Below, piece by piece: positions 1-9,079 of a stretch of DNA of 64,000 nt. The stretch spans positions 1-64,000 of the forward strand of contig CAVXHK010000003.1 of the NCBI GenBank assembly GCA_963761705.1, given 5' to 3'. A program made the position numbers and the translations under genes. Under the pieces are notes generated by a model. That model was not told the DNA's origin and ran no database searches. It saw nothing but the letters and a program-made list of their open reading frames with translations. Source of the stretch: CAVVKW01 sp963761705. Its GTDB lineage: Bacteria > Verrucomicrobiota > Verrucomicrobiia > Chthoniobacterales > JAATET01. Every line of letters begins with the position of its first letter. The first letter of the stretch is position 1.

Positions 1-186
1 GGGGTCGCCTTCCATCTCTGCCATCAGGCCGTCCCATTCGCGGCGGACCAGCGACACATCGATCTTGTCCATCGCTTCGTAATCAGTCGTGTAAAAACGT
101 GGCGACAGCACGGTGTCCTGCTTGGCAATCGCCATCGTGTCGGTGGCGTCATCCAGCTTTGGTGCGATTTTGGCGTGGGCGTTCAT
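1..186 (-). CDS. acsF: Aerobic Mg-protoporphyrin IX monomethyl ester cyclase, N-terminal part
   Basis: Only the first 62 codons are in the window; the gene continues past the left edge. AcsF is the di-iron, oxygen-dependent enzyme that closes the isocyclic ring E of (bacterio)chlorophyll. The visible N-terminus includes the characteristic LSPRFYTTDYEAMD stretch and a following REWDGLMAEM segment, which match the start of AcsF proteins. The ATG at 186 overlaps the stop codon of the upstream 98-residue gene in a TGATG arrangement, so the start is well supported by coupling. A small gene followed by acsF after puhABC is the order known from aerobic anoxygenic phototrophic alphaproteobacteria. 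Confidence 0.85.
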   Translation of the reverse strand, partial: MNAHAKIAPKLDDATDTMAIAKQDTVLSPRFYTTDYEAMDKIDVSLVRREWDGLMAEMEGDP

Positions 187-482
187 CAGAGCCTCCCGGG
201 GTTGAAGCTGACTTCATAAAGTTCGGCCATTTCGAAATGACCTGCGAATTTTGTCCAGGCACGGCGCAGCATTCCTGCGCGTTGCACCGTGGCGCTGCGT
301 TCGAACGAGACTTTCTCGCCGAAGGATACCATCACCGGATCGCCATGCACCTGCACGCGGTCGCCGGGGAATATCGGGATGTTCCCGTCCAGCTTTACAT
401 GAGCGTGAAAATGGTCCGGGCTTTGTTCTATCTCGATGCGGCAGCCGGTTTCGAATTGTTTGGAAGACAGCAGGCCCATCAT
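186..482 (-). CDS. Small conserved protein between puhC and acsF
   Basis: A 98-residue protein starting MMGLLSSKQF. It is short, soluble-looking and without membrane segments. The start is chosen because the ATG at 482 overlaps the puhC stop (ATGA), and its own stop overlaps the acsF start (TGATG). A longer open frame upstream lies inside puhC and is not the gene. Small conserved proteins of unknown role occupy this slot between puhC and acsF in alphaproteobacterial photosynthesis clusters. The position suggests a role in photosynthetic complex assembly or pigment synthesis, but I recognise no domain. Confidence 0.7.
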   Translation of the reverse strand: MMGLLSSKQFETGCRIEIEQSPDHFHAHVKLDGNIPIFPGDRVQVHGDPVMVSFGEKVSFERSATVQRAGMLRRAWTKFAGHFEMAELYEVSFNPGRL

Positions 483-958
483 ATTTTCGCCCCTTCGAGC
501 ATCTCGGCAAAAGTGGCGCTGTGATCGGCGCCAAACCCGTGAAGCTCCACTTTTTCGCCGGTTTGCGGGTCGGAGAGCGATAGCGCGCCATTTTCCCACC
601 GGGTCAAAGTAAAGGGCGGCTCGGCGCCGATTCCAGCACTCATCCGCCGCTTCGCCATGCGCCGCATGGTGGCGCGGGCAAATCCCCCTTCGCCAAAGCC
701 GATGACTTTGACAGTCTCGCCCGACACAGCGTCGGAAACGACCACTGCGCCATCATCGCGATCGGCAAAGCGCAATTCGCGCTGCTCGGCCGGAGACACA
801 TTCGCGGCGGCGCGCGACAGTTCTGGATTGGCCGATTGCGGCAGTAAGCCCCACTTCACTGCGCCGGTCAGCACCATAATCAGCGCCAGCAGCACGAAGG
901 CCGCGATCAGCGCTTCTCTGGGAACCGTCGGGTCGTGATGGCCTTGCGCGTGGCTCAT
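479..958 (-). CDS. puhC: Photosynthetic complex assembly protein PuhC
   Basis: A 159-residue protein with a short polar N-terminus (MSHAQGHHD), one membrane helix at about residues 16-38 (rich in A, L, V, I) and a periplasmic C-terminal domain. This is the PuhC layout. PuhC is a membrane-anchored factor needed for assembly or reorganisation of the reaction centre and light-harvesting 1 complex. The C-terminal half contains two similar segments (GETVKVIGFGEGGFA and GEKVELHGFGADHSATFAEML), suggesting an internal duplication. It overlaps puhB by four bases (ATGA) and the next gene by four bases. Confidence 0.85.
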   Translation of the reverse strand: MSHAQGHHDPTVPREALIAAFVLLALIMVLTGAVKWGLLPQSANPELSRAAANVSPAEQRELRFADRDDGAVVVSDAVSGETVKVIGFGEGGFARATMRRMAKRRMSAGIGAEPPFTLTRWENGALSLSDPQTGEKVELHGFGADHSATFAEMLEGAKI

Positions 959-1581
959 GCAGGAAGACCTTGCGGAGCCTGCTTCCCGACTTTGCCTGTG
1001 CTGCCTGCGCTGTCGTCCATTCGCGCGACCGGCTGTAAGTCGCGGGTCGCTTCAAACAGCAAGCGTGCAACTTCATTTGCCTCAGGAATGGCGCGCAGCA
1101 TCGGTTGTGGCCGGACAAACCTGAGCGAGCGAACGTGCGGCCACAGCATGATGTAACCCATGCGGGGCATCCCTTTCAGCGTCAGCACGATGTTGCCGGT
1201 ACTTCCGGGCAGCACTTTCAGATTGGCCGTTTCGATTTCTGTCAGCGGGATGTTGATGCACTTGTTCAGCGCCACCCCGATCCGCAGCACGATGCGCTTG
1301 TTTGTCAGCGTGTAGACCGTCGTCCGGCCAACGCCGTAAGCAAACAGCACCAGCAATCCGGTGACCACGACGGTGAACACGACCATTGCATAGGCAGTCG
1401 CAGTATCGCCCCGCATCAGCGAGACGCCCGCAATCAGCGCGAAATACAACACGGCCAGACGGATATGCAGCGCGGTTATTGCCAGCGTCTTCCATTTCGG
1501 CGCACCCTGCCAGATGATGTGCTCATCGTCCGGCAAAGCCTCCGGCAAACCGCGCATCGGTTCGTGGTCGTATTCGCTCAT
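955..1581 (-). CDS. puhB: Photosynthetic complex assembly protein PuhB (PH-like domain)
   Basis: A 208-residue protein of the PuhB family. The N-terminus is soluble (MSEYDHEP..., with LPDDEHIIWQGAP). Two membrane helices follow at about residues 38-58 and 65-86. After these comes a PH-like domain with the TVYTLTNKRIVLRIGVAL segment typical of this fold. PuhB is a dimerising membrane protein that assists reaction-centre assembly. The gene lies between puhA and puhC and overlaps each by four bases. The C-terminal 25 residues are polar and low in complexity. Confidence 0.88.
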   Translation of the reverse strand: MSEYDHEPMRGLPEALPDDEHIIWQGAPKWKTLAITALHIRLAVLYFALIAGVSLMRGDTATAYAMVVFTVVVTGLLVLFAYGVGRTTVYTLTNKRIVLRIGVALNKCINIPLTEIETANLKVLPGSTGNIVLTLKGMPRMGYIMLWPHVRSLRFVRPQPMLRAIPEANEVARLLFEATRDLQPVARMDDSAGSTGKVGKQAPQGLPA

Positions 1582-2348
1582 AGGATCGGCTCCTGCCGTG
1601 CGCGATTGGCATAGAGATAACCGCCGCCGAAATAAGCCACGATACGCTCTTCTTCATAAAAGCTGATGGCACCGGCGGTCGCAGGGATCGGTGCATCGGC
1701 AAATTGCGCAGCGTTCAGCGCGTCGATCACGACCGTGTTTTTCCGGCCTTTGACTTTGGCCATCGCCATTGGCGCCAGGACTTTGCGCGCGCCCGTATCG
1801 ACCTCGAGATAGCGGATCATATGCTCGGCCCGATCGACCCAGATATCAGTCACAGTGCCCGCGCTTTCGCCATCCGCGCCGATGACATTCATGCCGCGCG
1901 GGTCTGCGTCTTTCTTGTGAACAGTGATGGTTGGAACGGTGCCGATGGGAACGATGCGGTTGTGACCCTCGGCATCGAGATCGGGAAGGTTGGAACGCTC
2001 CGCCCATGCGGCCGGCCCAAGCCCATCGACCAGCGGGTTGCCGGTTGGATAATACGGCGCGCCAGGGGAACGGAACGTCCGCTTGCCCGCAACATCTACC
2101 TTTTCGCGGCCCTTGTTAGGCACTGTCACGACATCGCGGCCAAACGGCATCTGGAAGGTTTTGGCCGTGCCGGTATGCATCGGTCCGGCAGCGGTATCCA
2201 CGCGGCCCGTCACTTCATCTTCCAGCGGATAGCCTTCGCGGCGGTCCTCCCGGCGCAGATAGAACACCAGCACGATGAAAAACAACGTGAAAGCGAGAAA
2301 CACTATTTCCGTAACGTCAAACGTGCCTACGATTTTTACGTCATCCAT
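1578..2348 (-). CDS. puhA: Photosynthetic reaction centre H subunit
   Basis: A 256-residue protein matching the usual length of the H subunit of the purple bacterial type II reaction centre. A single membrane helix lies at about residues 13-31 (TEIVFLAFTLFFIVLVFYLRR), followed by the cytoplasmic PRC-barrel domain. Recognisable elements are REGYPLEDE after the helix, GPAAWAER, and the C-terminal ISFYEEERIVAYFGGGYLYA. The subunit caps the L/M heterodimer and governs proton uptake to the secondary quinone. The L, M and cytochrome genes (puf) are not in the window. It sits 43 bases downstream of lhaA. Confidence 0.95.
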   Translation of the reverse strand: MDDVKIVGTFDVTEIVFLAFTLFFIVLVFYLRREDRREGYPLEDEVTGRVDTAAGPMHTGTAKTFQMPFGRDVVTVPNKGREKVDVAGKRTFRSPGAPYYPTGNPLVDGLGPAAWAERSNLPDLDAEGHNRIVPIGTVPTITVHKKDADPRGMNVIGADGESAGTVTDIWVDRAEHMIRYLEVDTGARKVLAPMAMAKVKGRKNTVVIDALNAAQFADAPIPATAGAISFYEEERIVAYFGGGYLYANRARQEPIL

Positions 2349-2391
2349 CTCACACTCTCCTCAGCATCTTGTATTGTGTTCAGTCGGGCCA

Positions 2392-3828
2392 TCATGTCGG
2401 AAACTCGCGCAAGCCAAAGCCACCGGCGGATTGCGGATTGTCGGTGTTACGCGATCCCTTGACCCGCCCCACGACCGGACCCAGCACGATCAATGTTACG
2501 AGCAGCAACACGATCTCCAGCACGTAAACCGTGGCGTATCCGCTTGCGCGATTGGCCAGCGTCGCGCCGATTATGTCGGCTCCTGTCGCGTAAGCCACAC
2601 CGTCGCGGATCAGACCGCCCAGCGCGATGCCTGCTCCAGCGCAACTGGCCTGCACCGCGCCCCATGCGCCCAGCGCCATGCCCGCCGCGCCGCCCTTGGC
2701 CAGCCCCATAGCGGCAATCATCGTGCCGACAGAGAACAGGCCAACGCCGAAACCTATTGCGCCAGCACCGGCAAATAGCAGTGTGGGCGACGACAGTGGC
2801 GCAGCGAACAGCGTCATCAAAAATGCACCGATCCCCGCGACTATTCCGATGCCGGCCAAGCGAAGCGGATCGGACCCGCTCGGCAGACGTTTGGCGCAGA
2901 AGGCGAAAGCGACCAATGCGCCCAAAGCCCATGCGCCGGTCAAGCTGGTCGTCGAACCGACCGACAGGCCGAGGACTTCGCCGCCATAAGGCTCCAGCAG
3001 CGCATCCTGCATGGCAAAGGCCATCGCGCCAAAGCCGATCGCAAGCAGCAGCCGCTTGGTGCTGGGCCGTTTGGTAAAGCTGCGCCACATATCCGTGAAA
3101 CTCGGATCGGGCTTTGTCGACATCGTCACTGCGGTGTTGCGCGCTTCCTGCTTCCACAGCGCGGTGATGTTCAGCACCATCGTCAGAACCGCCGCGCCCT
3201 GAATGATCTGAATTAATCGGGTCGCGCTAAAATCGAGCAGGAGATTGCCGATCGTAAAGGCAGCAGCCATCATCCCGACGAGCAGCATGACATAGAGCAA
3301 CGCGACGACACTGGGTCGCTTGTCATCGGGTGCGATGTCGGTTGCCAGCGCCAGTCCGGCGGTTTGCGTAACGTGCATCCCTGCTCCGGTCAGCAGAAAA
3401 GCAACGCAGCCTGCGCCAAGTCCCAGTGCAAATGTGTCGGGCCGCGTCAGCAGCACCAGCGCAAACGGCATGATGGCCAGTCCGCCAAACTGACCCAGCG
3501 TGCCGAACCAGATATAGGGAACGCGCCGCCAGCCAAGAACCGATTTGTGTGTGTCGCTGCGATAGCCGATCAGCGCGCGGAATGGCGCGATCGTCAGCGG
3601 AATGGCGATCATCAGGGCGACGATCCAGGTCGGCGTTTCCAGCTCGACAATCATCACCCGATTGAGGGTTCCGTTAAGCAGGACCGCTGCAATCCCGACG
3701 CTGACTTGAAACAGCGCGAGGCGTAAAATGCGCGACAGGGGCAAGGCATCGCTGGCCGCATCCGCGAATGGCAGGAACCGTGTACCCACGGCCTGCCAGA
3801 ACGTCACGGATGATGGCCGGTCAGTCAC
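2392..3828 (-). CDS. lhaA: PucC-family light-harvesting assembly transporter-like protein LhaA
   Basis: About 478 residues, a 12-helix major facilitator superfamily protein of the PucC/LhaA/BchZ-like group. The segment RALIGYRSDTHKSVLGWRRVPYIW between the second and third helices is the family signature. LhaA is required for light-harvesting complex 1 assembly and probably delivers bacteriochlorophyll. I place the start at GTG 3828, because it overlaps the bchM stop in a GTGA arrangement and gives a normal-length N-terminus (TDRPSSVTFW). A longer frame reading back to 3900 runs inside bchM. Its position between bchM and puhA is the standard one. Confidence 0.88.
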   Translation of the reverse strand: MTDRPSSVTFWQAVGTRFLPFADAASDALPLSRILRLALFQVSVGIAAVLLNGTLNRVMIVELETPTWIVALMIAIPLTIAPFRALIGYRSDTHKSVLGWRRVPYIWFGTLGQFGGLAIMPFALVLLTRPDTFALGLGAGCVAFLLTGAGMHVTQTAGLALATDIAPDDKRPSVVALLYVMLLVGMMAAAFTIGNLLLDFSATRLIQIIQGAAVLTMVLNITALWKQEARNTAVTMSTKPDPSFTDMWRSFTKRPSTKRLLLAIGFGAMAFAMQDALLEPYGGEVLGLSVGSTTSLTGAWALGALVAFAFCAKRLPSGSDPLRLAGIGIVAGIGAFLMTLFAAPLSSPTLLFAGAGAIGFGVGLFSVGTMIAAMGLAKGGAAGMALGAWGAVQASCAGAGIALGGLIRDGVAYATGADIIGATLANRASGYATVYVLEIVLLLVTLIVLGPVVGRVKGSRNTDNPQSAGGFGLREFPT

Positions 3829-4520
3829 TGGCGGCTGACCCCCATCGCTTGCGATTTGTAAAAGCCGCTGGAAACGCGCTGCGTGAAATCGATCTGCCAC
3901 TCAGGCAGTGCCGCTTCGATGGCCTTGGACAGATACCGCTCGGCAATCGGCTTGATCGCTGGCGAGCGGTCGCTGCGCGGGAACAGTTTACCCGCAACGT
4001 GCATCGTGCGCAGCAGCGCCGTACCCGGAGCAAAGGTGAACGCGATGTGCTTGGCGCGCTCGGCCCAAGCGCTCACCACGGCAACGACATCATCCGCGTC
4101 ATAATGAATGAGCGAATCCATCGCGATCACATGGTCGAACTGGCCCAGCGCCGGGTCAAACATATCACCAACCTGCCAATCGATTGAAAGGCTGTCAGGT
4201 GTGCGCTTGGCCGCGACTTCGATAAGCCCTTGCGACACATCGATTGCCACCACGTCTGCCCCGCGATGTGCCGCCTCGATAGCCAGTGCGCCCGTCCCGC
4301 AGCCCGCATCGAGCAAGCGCATTCCGTGCATATCGGCTGGCAGCGTGGACAGCAGCAGACTGCGCATTTCGTCACGCCCGGCCCGCACCGTCGCGCGAAT
4401 ACCGCTGACAGGGACGTCCGAGGTCAGGTCTTCCCACGCTTTGCGCGCGGTCTTGTCGAAATATTCTTCGAGCCGGACCCGGCTTTCGCGGTAAGAGGAA
4501 GAGGCGGCGCTTTGCTCCAT
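3825..4520 (-). CDS. bchM: Mg-protoporphyrin IX O-methyltransferase
   Basis: About 231 residues from the ATG at 4520, which overlaps the bchL stop (TAATG). It is a class I SAM-dependent methyltransferase with motif I LLDAGCGTGALAIEAA at about residues 68-83, the acidic end of strand 2 (VVAIDVS), and motif GQFDHVIAMDSLIHY. The C-terminal Mg-protoporphyrin methyltransferase domain follows. BchM methylates the 13-propionate of Mg-protoporphyrin IX, giving the substrate of the AcsF cyclase at the left edge of the window. The frame extends upstream of 4520, but that stretch is inside bchL and is not used. Confidence 0.92.
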   Translation of the reverse strand: MEQSAASSSYRESRVRLEEYFDKTARKAWEDLTSDVPVSGIRATVRAGRDEMRSLLLSTLPADMHGMRLLDAGCGTGALAIEAAHRGADVVAIDVSQGLIEVAAKRTPDSLSIDWQVGDMFDPALGQFDHVIAMDSLIHYDADDVVAVVSAWAERAKHIAFTFAPGTALLRTMHVAGKLFPRSDRSPAIKPIAERYLSKAIEAALPEWQIDFTQRVSSGFYKSQAMGVSRQ

Positions 4521-5437
4521 TATTCGAAGCCCAGGAATTCGAAGATGTCGCGATCTTTCATCGGCGTGGCCTGAAGCGGCTCGACCCCGTCCCACAGCGT
4601 CCGGGCAAGCTTCATATATTCCTCTCGCGCGCTGATGACTTCGGGACTGTCTTCCATTTCGAACAAGGTGCATTTCTTCAGCCGCGAACGGCGGATCGCA
4701 TCCAGATCGGCGAAATGGGCAAGGCGGCGCATTCCAACAGCGTCGGCGAAGCGGTCGATCTCGTCGGTCGCGGCGGAGCGATTGGCCACCACTCCGGCCA
4801 GCTTCACATTGTAGTTCTTTGCCTTGGCGTTGATGGCCGCGACGATGCGGTTCATTGCAAAGATGCTGTCAAAATCATTGGCGGCAACCACGATGGCATT
4901 ATCCGCGTGCTGAAGCGGAGCTGCAAATCCGCCGCATACGACATCGCCCAGCACGTCGAAGATCACGACATCGGTATCTTCCAGCAAATGGTGCTGTTTC
5001 AGCAGCTTGACCGTCTGGCCAACGACATAGCCGCCGCAGCCCGTTCCAGCTGGCGGACCGCCCGCTTCCACACACATAACGCCGTTATAGCCTTCGAACA
5101 TAAAGTCTTCGGTGCGCAATTCCTCGGCGTGAAAATCGACCTCTTCCAGCACGTCGATCACGGTCGGCATCATTTTCTTGGTCAGCGTGAAGGTGGAATC
5201 GTGCTTCGGATCGCACCCGATCTGCAACACCCGATGGCCTAGTTTGGAAAACGCGGCGGAGAGGTTCGAAGACGTCGTCGATTTGCCGATCCCGCCCTTA
5301 CCGTAAACGGCGAAAACCTTTGCTCCCTTGATCTCGTCCTGCGGGTCGAGCGCGACCTGCACGCTGCCTTCGCCGTCGATCCGCCCATCACCTGAAGCAC
5401 TGGCGGGTGCATCGCTGCCATCTAGTAGAGTCATCAT
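4520..5437 (-). CDS. bchL: Light-independent protochlorophyllide reductase, iron protein (L subunit)
   Basis: 305 residues, a NifH-like ATP-dependent electron donor to the BchN-BchB catalytic component. The deviant Walker A GKGGIGKSTTSSN is at about residues 47-59. The two cysteines that bridge the dimer through a [4Fe-4S] cluster are visible in GGPPAGTGCGGYVVG and VLGDVVCGGFAAPL. The N-terminus has an extra acidic, low-complexity stretch of about 35 residues before the conserved core, which is common for BchL. The gene lies 24 bases downstream of bchH and overlaps bchM. Confidence 0.96.
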   Translation of the reverse strand: MMTLLDGSDAPASASGDGRIDGEGSVQVALDPQDEIKGAKVFAVYGKGGIGKSTTSSNLSAAFSKLGHRVLQIGCDPKHDSTFTLTKKMMPTVIDVLEEVDFHAEELRTEDFMFEGYNGVMCVEAGGPPAGTGCGGYVVGQTVKLLKQHHLLEDTDVVIFDVLGDVVCGGFAAPLQHADNAIVVAANDFDSIFAMNRIVAAINAKAKNYNVKLAGVVANRSAATDEIDRFADAVGMRRLAHFADLDAIRRSRLKKCTLFEMEDSPEVISAREEYMKLARTLWDGVEPLQATPMKDRDIFEFLGFE

Positions 5438-5461
5438 CGTATGTTCCTCATTTCCGTGGCT

Positions 5462-8400
5462 TTATTCCGCTGGGACCAGGCCTTCCAGCCGGTCCTCCAA
5501 ATCGTCGCTCGCCGCTTTCAGTGCAGCCAGTGTTTCGGCATCGGGCGTCCACAAATCACGTTCGGTCGCTTCCAGCAGCCGGTCGGCCACCCGCGCCGAT
5601 GATTTGGGATTAAGCTCTGCCAGTCGCGCCCGCATCACATCGTCGAGCACGAAAGTTTCGCTGATCTTTTGGTAAACCCAGGGCGACACGGTTCCGGTCG
5701 TCGCAGACCAGCCCATCGTGTTGGTCACATGGCTTTCGATATTACGGACGCCTTCAAAGCCGTGCTTCAGCATCCCTTCGTACCATTTCGGGTTCAGCAT
5801 CCGGGTGCGCGTTTCCAGATCAATCTGCTCGCCCAGTGTGCGAATTTTGGTGTCGCCTTGCGTCGCATCGACAACATAAACCGGAGCCGCCGCACCGCGT
5901 GCTTTTTCGACCGCTTTGCTCATCCCACCCAGCCCGTCGACGTAGTGATCGATGTCGGTCACGCCCAGCTCGACCGATTCCAGATTCTGGTAAGTCAGAT
6001 CGACGCTGGCCAGCTCGCTTTCAAGCAATTCGCGATGCTGTGTCGGCACGCCGTCGCGGCCATACGCATAGCCTTTGTGCGTCTCGAACATATTGGCCAA
6101 TTCTTCGGGATCGGTCCAAGCCCCGCCATCGATCATCATGTTGACGTTGGCGCCGTAAGCCCCTTGCGCATTGGAGAATACGCGCAAGGATGCGGTTTCC
6201 AGATCGCAGCCATGCTGTGCCTGATGCGCCAGACTGTGTTTGCGAACAAAGTTCTGTTCTGCCGGTTCGTCGGCCATCGTCGCAAGCCACGTCGCCTCGG
6301 CAATCATGCGGGTTTGCAGCGGCAGCAAATCGCGGAAAATTCCCGACAGCGTGACCACGACGTCGATCCGTGGGCGGCCTAATTCTTCAAGGCAAATCAG
6401 TTCGGCCCCTGCAAGGCGGCCATAATTGTCGAACCGGGGCCGTGCGCCAAGCAACGCCATGACCTGCGCGATCTGCGCGCCTTCGCTTTTCAGGTTGTCA
6501 GTGCCCCACAGCACCATCGCGATGCTTTCGGGCAAAGTCTCGCTGGTTTCCATATGCCGCGCGACCAATTTTGCGGCCTGCACCGCGCCTTGCTTGCAAG
6601 CAAACCGGCTGGGAATGCGGAACGGGTCGAAGCCATGCAGATTGCGGCCCGTCGGCAGGACTTCGGCATTATGCAGTATGTCACCGCCGGGCGCAGGCGG
6701 GACATAACCGCCATCGAGCGTGTGCATCAGCGAGCCAAGCTCGTCATTGCCATCGATTTTGGCTTCGATTTCGGCGCGGTCCAAAGCAGGCGTCGCAGCC
6801 ATCATCGCATCGACCAGATCGCCACGCTCTTGCGCCGACATTTCACCGCCAAAGACGTGCAGTCCATGCGGAATCAGCTCGCGCTCGATTTCATACAGGC
6901 GGCTTGTCAAGGTTTCCAGATCGCCCGACTCGATATCCAGTTCCGCACATTGATCGCGGATCATGATGTCCAGTTCGCCGCGCTCGGACGCGTCATCATT
7001 GCTTGTCCGGTGGCGTTCGACCAGCGCCTTCAATTCACCGAAGCCCTTGGTCAAGCCCGCTTCGGTCAATGGCGGCGTAAGGTAGCTTACCAAGGTCGCA
7101 CCGGAACGCCGCTTGGCAATGATGCCCTCGGACGGATTGTTCGAGGCATAGAGATAGAAATTCGGCAGGTTGCCGATCAAACGTTCAGGCCAGCAATCGC
7201 CGCTCATTCCGGCTTGCTTGCCCGGCATGAATTCCAGCGCGCCATGTGTTCCGAAATGGAGGCAGGCATCGGCTGCGAACTCTTCGCGGATGTAACGATA
7301 AAAGGCTGAAAACGCGTGGGTGGGTGTAAAACCGCCTTCGAACAGCAGCCGCATCGGGTCGCCTTCATAGCCGAAGGATGGCTGCACCCCCACAAACACA
7401 TTGCCGAAATGTTCGCCATAGACGTGGATGCTCTGGCCATCGCTTTGCTGGCGACCGGGAGCCGGACCCCATTGCGCTTCGATTTCCTTCAAGTGCTTCT
7501 CGCCGCGAACGTGGTCGTCGGCGCTGATCCGTGCCGCGATATTGGCATCGGCCCCGTATTGCTCGGCGTTCCCTTTGATGATCGCATCGCGCAATTCGTC
7601 GACCGACGCCGGAACCTCGACCGCGTAACCCTCTCTATCGAGGCGCTTCAACGTGGCGTGCAGCGATTCGAATACCGCAAGATGCGCCGCCGATCCGGTC
7701 GCGCCAGCGTTGGGCGGAAAGTTGAACAGGACTATGGCCAATTTGCGCTGCGCGCTTTCCGTGCGCCGCATAGCGATCATGTCTGCAACCTTGCCGGCCA
7801 ATGCCTCTGCCCGCTCGGAACAGCAGCGCATGGCGCGCACGCAATCGCTCGCCTCGAAGTGGCAATTCCGCTCGCACCCGGTGCAACCGTCGGGCGAGCC
7901 GTCCGAACGCCCGCCAAATACGCTGGGTGCGATTGCTCCGTCCAATTCAGGGATAGCCAGCATCATGGTGGTTTCGAGCGGCAACAGCCCCTGATCGCCC
8001 GCGCCCCATTGCTCCAGCGATTGAAACTCGATCGGATGCGCGGCAATATACGGCACATCGAGCGCAGTCAGCGCTTCGACCGCAGCATCAACGTCATTGT
8101 AAGCCGGGCCGCCAACCAGCGAAAAGCCGGTCAGATTGATGACCGCATCGACCTGTACCTTGCCGTCTTCGATGAAGTATTCGTCCATCGCCGGGCGGGA
8201 ATCAAGACCGCTGGCAAAGGCCGGAACGACTTTCAATCCCTGCGCTTCCAATGCTTCGATCATGCCGTCGTAATGGCCGGTATCACGGCCCAGCAGATAC
8301 GAACGCAGCATCAACAAGCCGACCGTGCCGACAGCCTTATCGGCGCGTTTCTGCTTGCCAAAGCCCGGGAGCTTGTTCGCGTCTTCGCCTATGACGCCTT

Positions 8401-9079
8401 GCATTTTCGGATGGTACACGCCGACTTCGGGATATTCGCGCGGTGGTTCAGCAGCCATATGGCCGAGCAAAACAGCCCGCTCACCCGCTGCATATCGATC
8501 GATCAGCCCGCGCACCATGTCCACGACATTGTCGTCCGATCCGGCCAGCCAATATTGCATCGTCAGGAAATACTGCCGCACATCCTGCGCCGCGCCGGGC
8601 ACGAATTTCAGAATCTTGGGCAAACGCCGCAGCATCCGCATCTGGCCTGCGCCGGAACTGCCGCCCGGCTTCTTCGAACCGCGCAACTTCTTCAAAAGCG
8701 CCAGCGGCCCCTTGGCCGGCTTGTCCATCGCATAATTGCCGAGCCGCGTCAGCTTCACGATATCCGCCGCCGACATCAGGCCGACGATGGCATCGCATTC
8801 CTCGCGCCGCGCCTGCAAGGCCGGATAAATGGCGCGCACATGATCTTCGAGGAACAGCATCGTCGCGATGATGAAATCGGCCTTAGCGATGTCAGCTTCA
8901 GCGCGCTCCAATACCGTGTGATCACGGTCCCAATCCGATGCGGCATAGAGCGATATGCGGACGTTATCAGCGGCCAACTGGCTGTTTGCGCGCTCGACCG
9001 CTCCGGCCAGATGATTGTCCAGCGTGACAATGACGACACGAACCGGCGGCTTGGTGGATGGGCGGGCGCTATCGGGCAT
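5462..9079 (-). CDS. bchH: Magnesium chelatase, large subunit
   Basis: About 1,205 residues, the normal size for BchH, the porphyrin-binding CobN-type subunit of Mg-chelatase that inserts Mg2+ into protoporphyrin IX. Family features include the N-terminal VRVVIVTLDNHLAGAVERA, the FGTHGALEFMPGKQAGMSGDCWPE segment near residue 630, and the conserved C-terminal region with MTEN-like metal-site context. I chose the ATG at 9079 (MPDSARPS), which overlaps the end of bchB by 11 bases. An in-frame upstream extension to 9130 lies in bchB. The partner subunits bchI and bchD are not in the window. Confidence 0.95.
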   Translation of the reverse strand: MPDSARPSTKPPVRVVIVTLDNHLAGAVERANSQLAADNVRISLYAASDWDRDHTVLERAEADIAKADFIIATMLFLEDHVRAIYPALQARREECDAIVGLMSAADIVKLTRLGNYAMDKPAKGPLALLKKLRGSKKPGGSSGAGQMRMLRRLPKILKFVPGAAQDVRQYFLTMQYWLAGSDDNVVDMVRGLIDRYAAGERAVLLGHMAAEPPREYPEVGVYHPKMQGVIGEDANKLPGFGKQKRADKAVGTVGLLMLRSYLLGRDTGHYDGMIEALEAQGLKVVPAFASGLDSRPAMDEYFIEDGKVQVDAVINLTGFSLVGGPAYNDVDAAVEALTALDVPYIAAHPIEFQSLEQWGAGDQGLLPLETTMMLAIPELDGAIAPSVFGGRSDGSPDGCTGCERNCHFEASDCVRAMRCCSERAEALAGKVADMIAMRRTESAQRKLAIVLFNFPPNAGATGSAAHLAVFESLHATLKRLDREGYAVEVPASVDELRDAIIKGNAEQYGADANIAARISADDHVRGEKHLKEIEAQWGPAPGRQQSDGQSIHVYGEHFGNVFVGVQPSFGYEGDPMRLLFEGGFTPTHAFSAFYRYIREEFAADACLHFGTHGALEFMPGKQAGMSGDCWPERLIGNLPNFYLYASNNPSEGIIAKRRSGATLVSYLTPPLTEAGLTKGFGELKALVERHRTSNDDASERGELDIMIRDQCAELDIESGDLETLTSRLYEIERELIPHGLHVFGGEMSAQERGDLVDAMMAATPALDRAEIEAKIDGNDELGSLMHTLDGGYVPPAPGGDILHNAEVLPTGRNLHGFDPFRIPSRFACKQGAVQAAKLVARHMETSETLPESIAMVLWGTDNLKSEGAQIAQVMALLGARPRFDNYGRLAGAELICLEELGRPRIDVVVTLSGIFRDLLPLQTRMIAEATWLATMADEPAEQNFVRKHSLAHQAQHGCDLETASLRVFSNAQGAYGANVNMMIDGGAWTDPEELANMFETHKGYAYGRDGVPTQHRELLESELASVDLTYQNLESVELGVTDIDHYVDGLGGMSKAVEKARGAAAPVYVVDATQGDTKIRTLGEQIDLETRTRMLNPKWYEGMLKHGFEGVRNIESHVTNTMGWSATTGTVSPWVYQKISETFVLDDVMRARLAELNPKSSARVADRLLEATERDLWTPDAETLAALKAASDDLEDRLEGLVPAE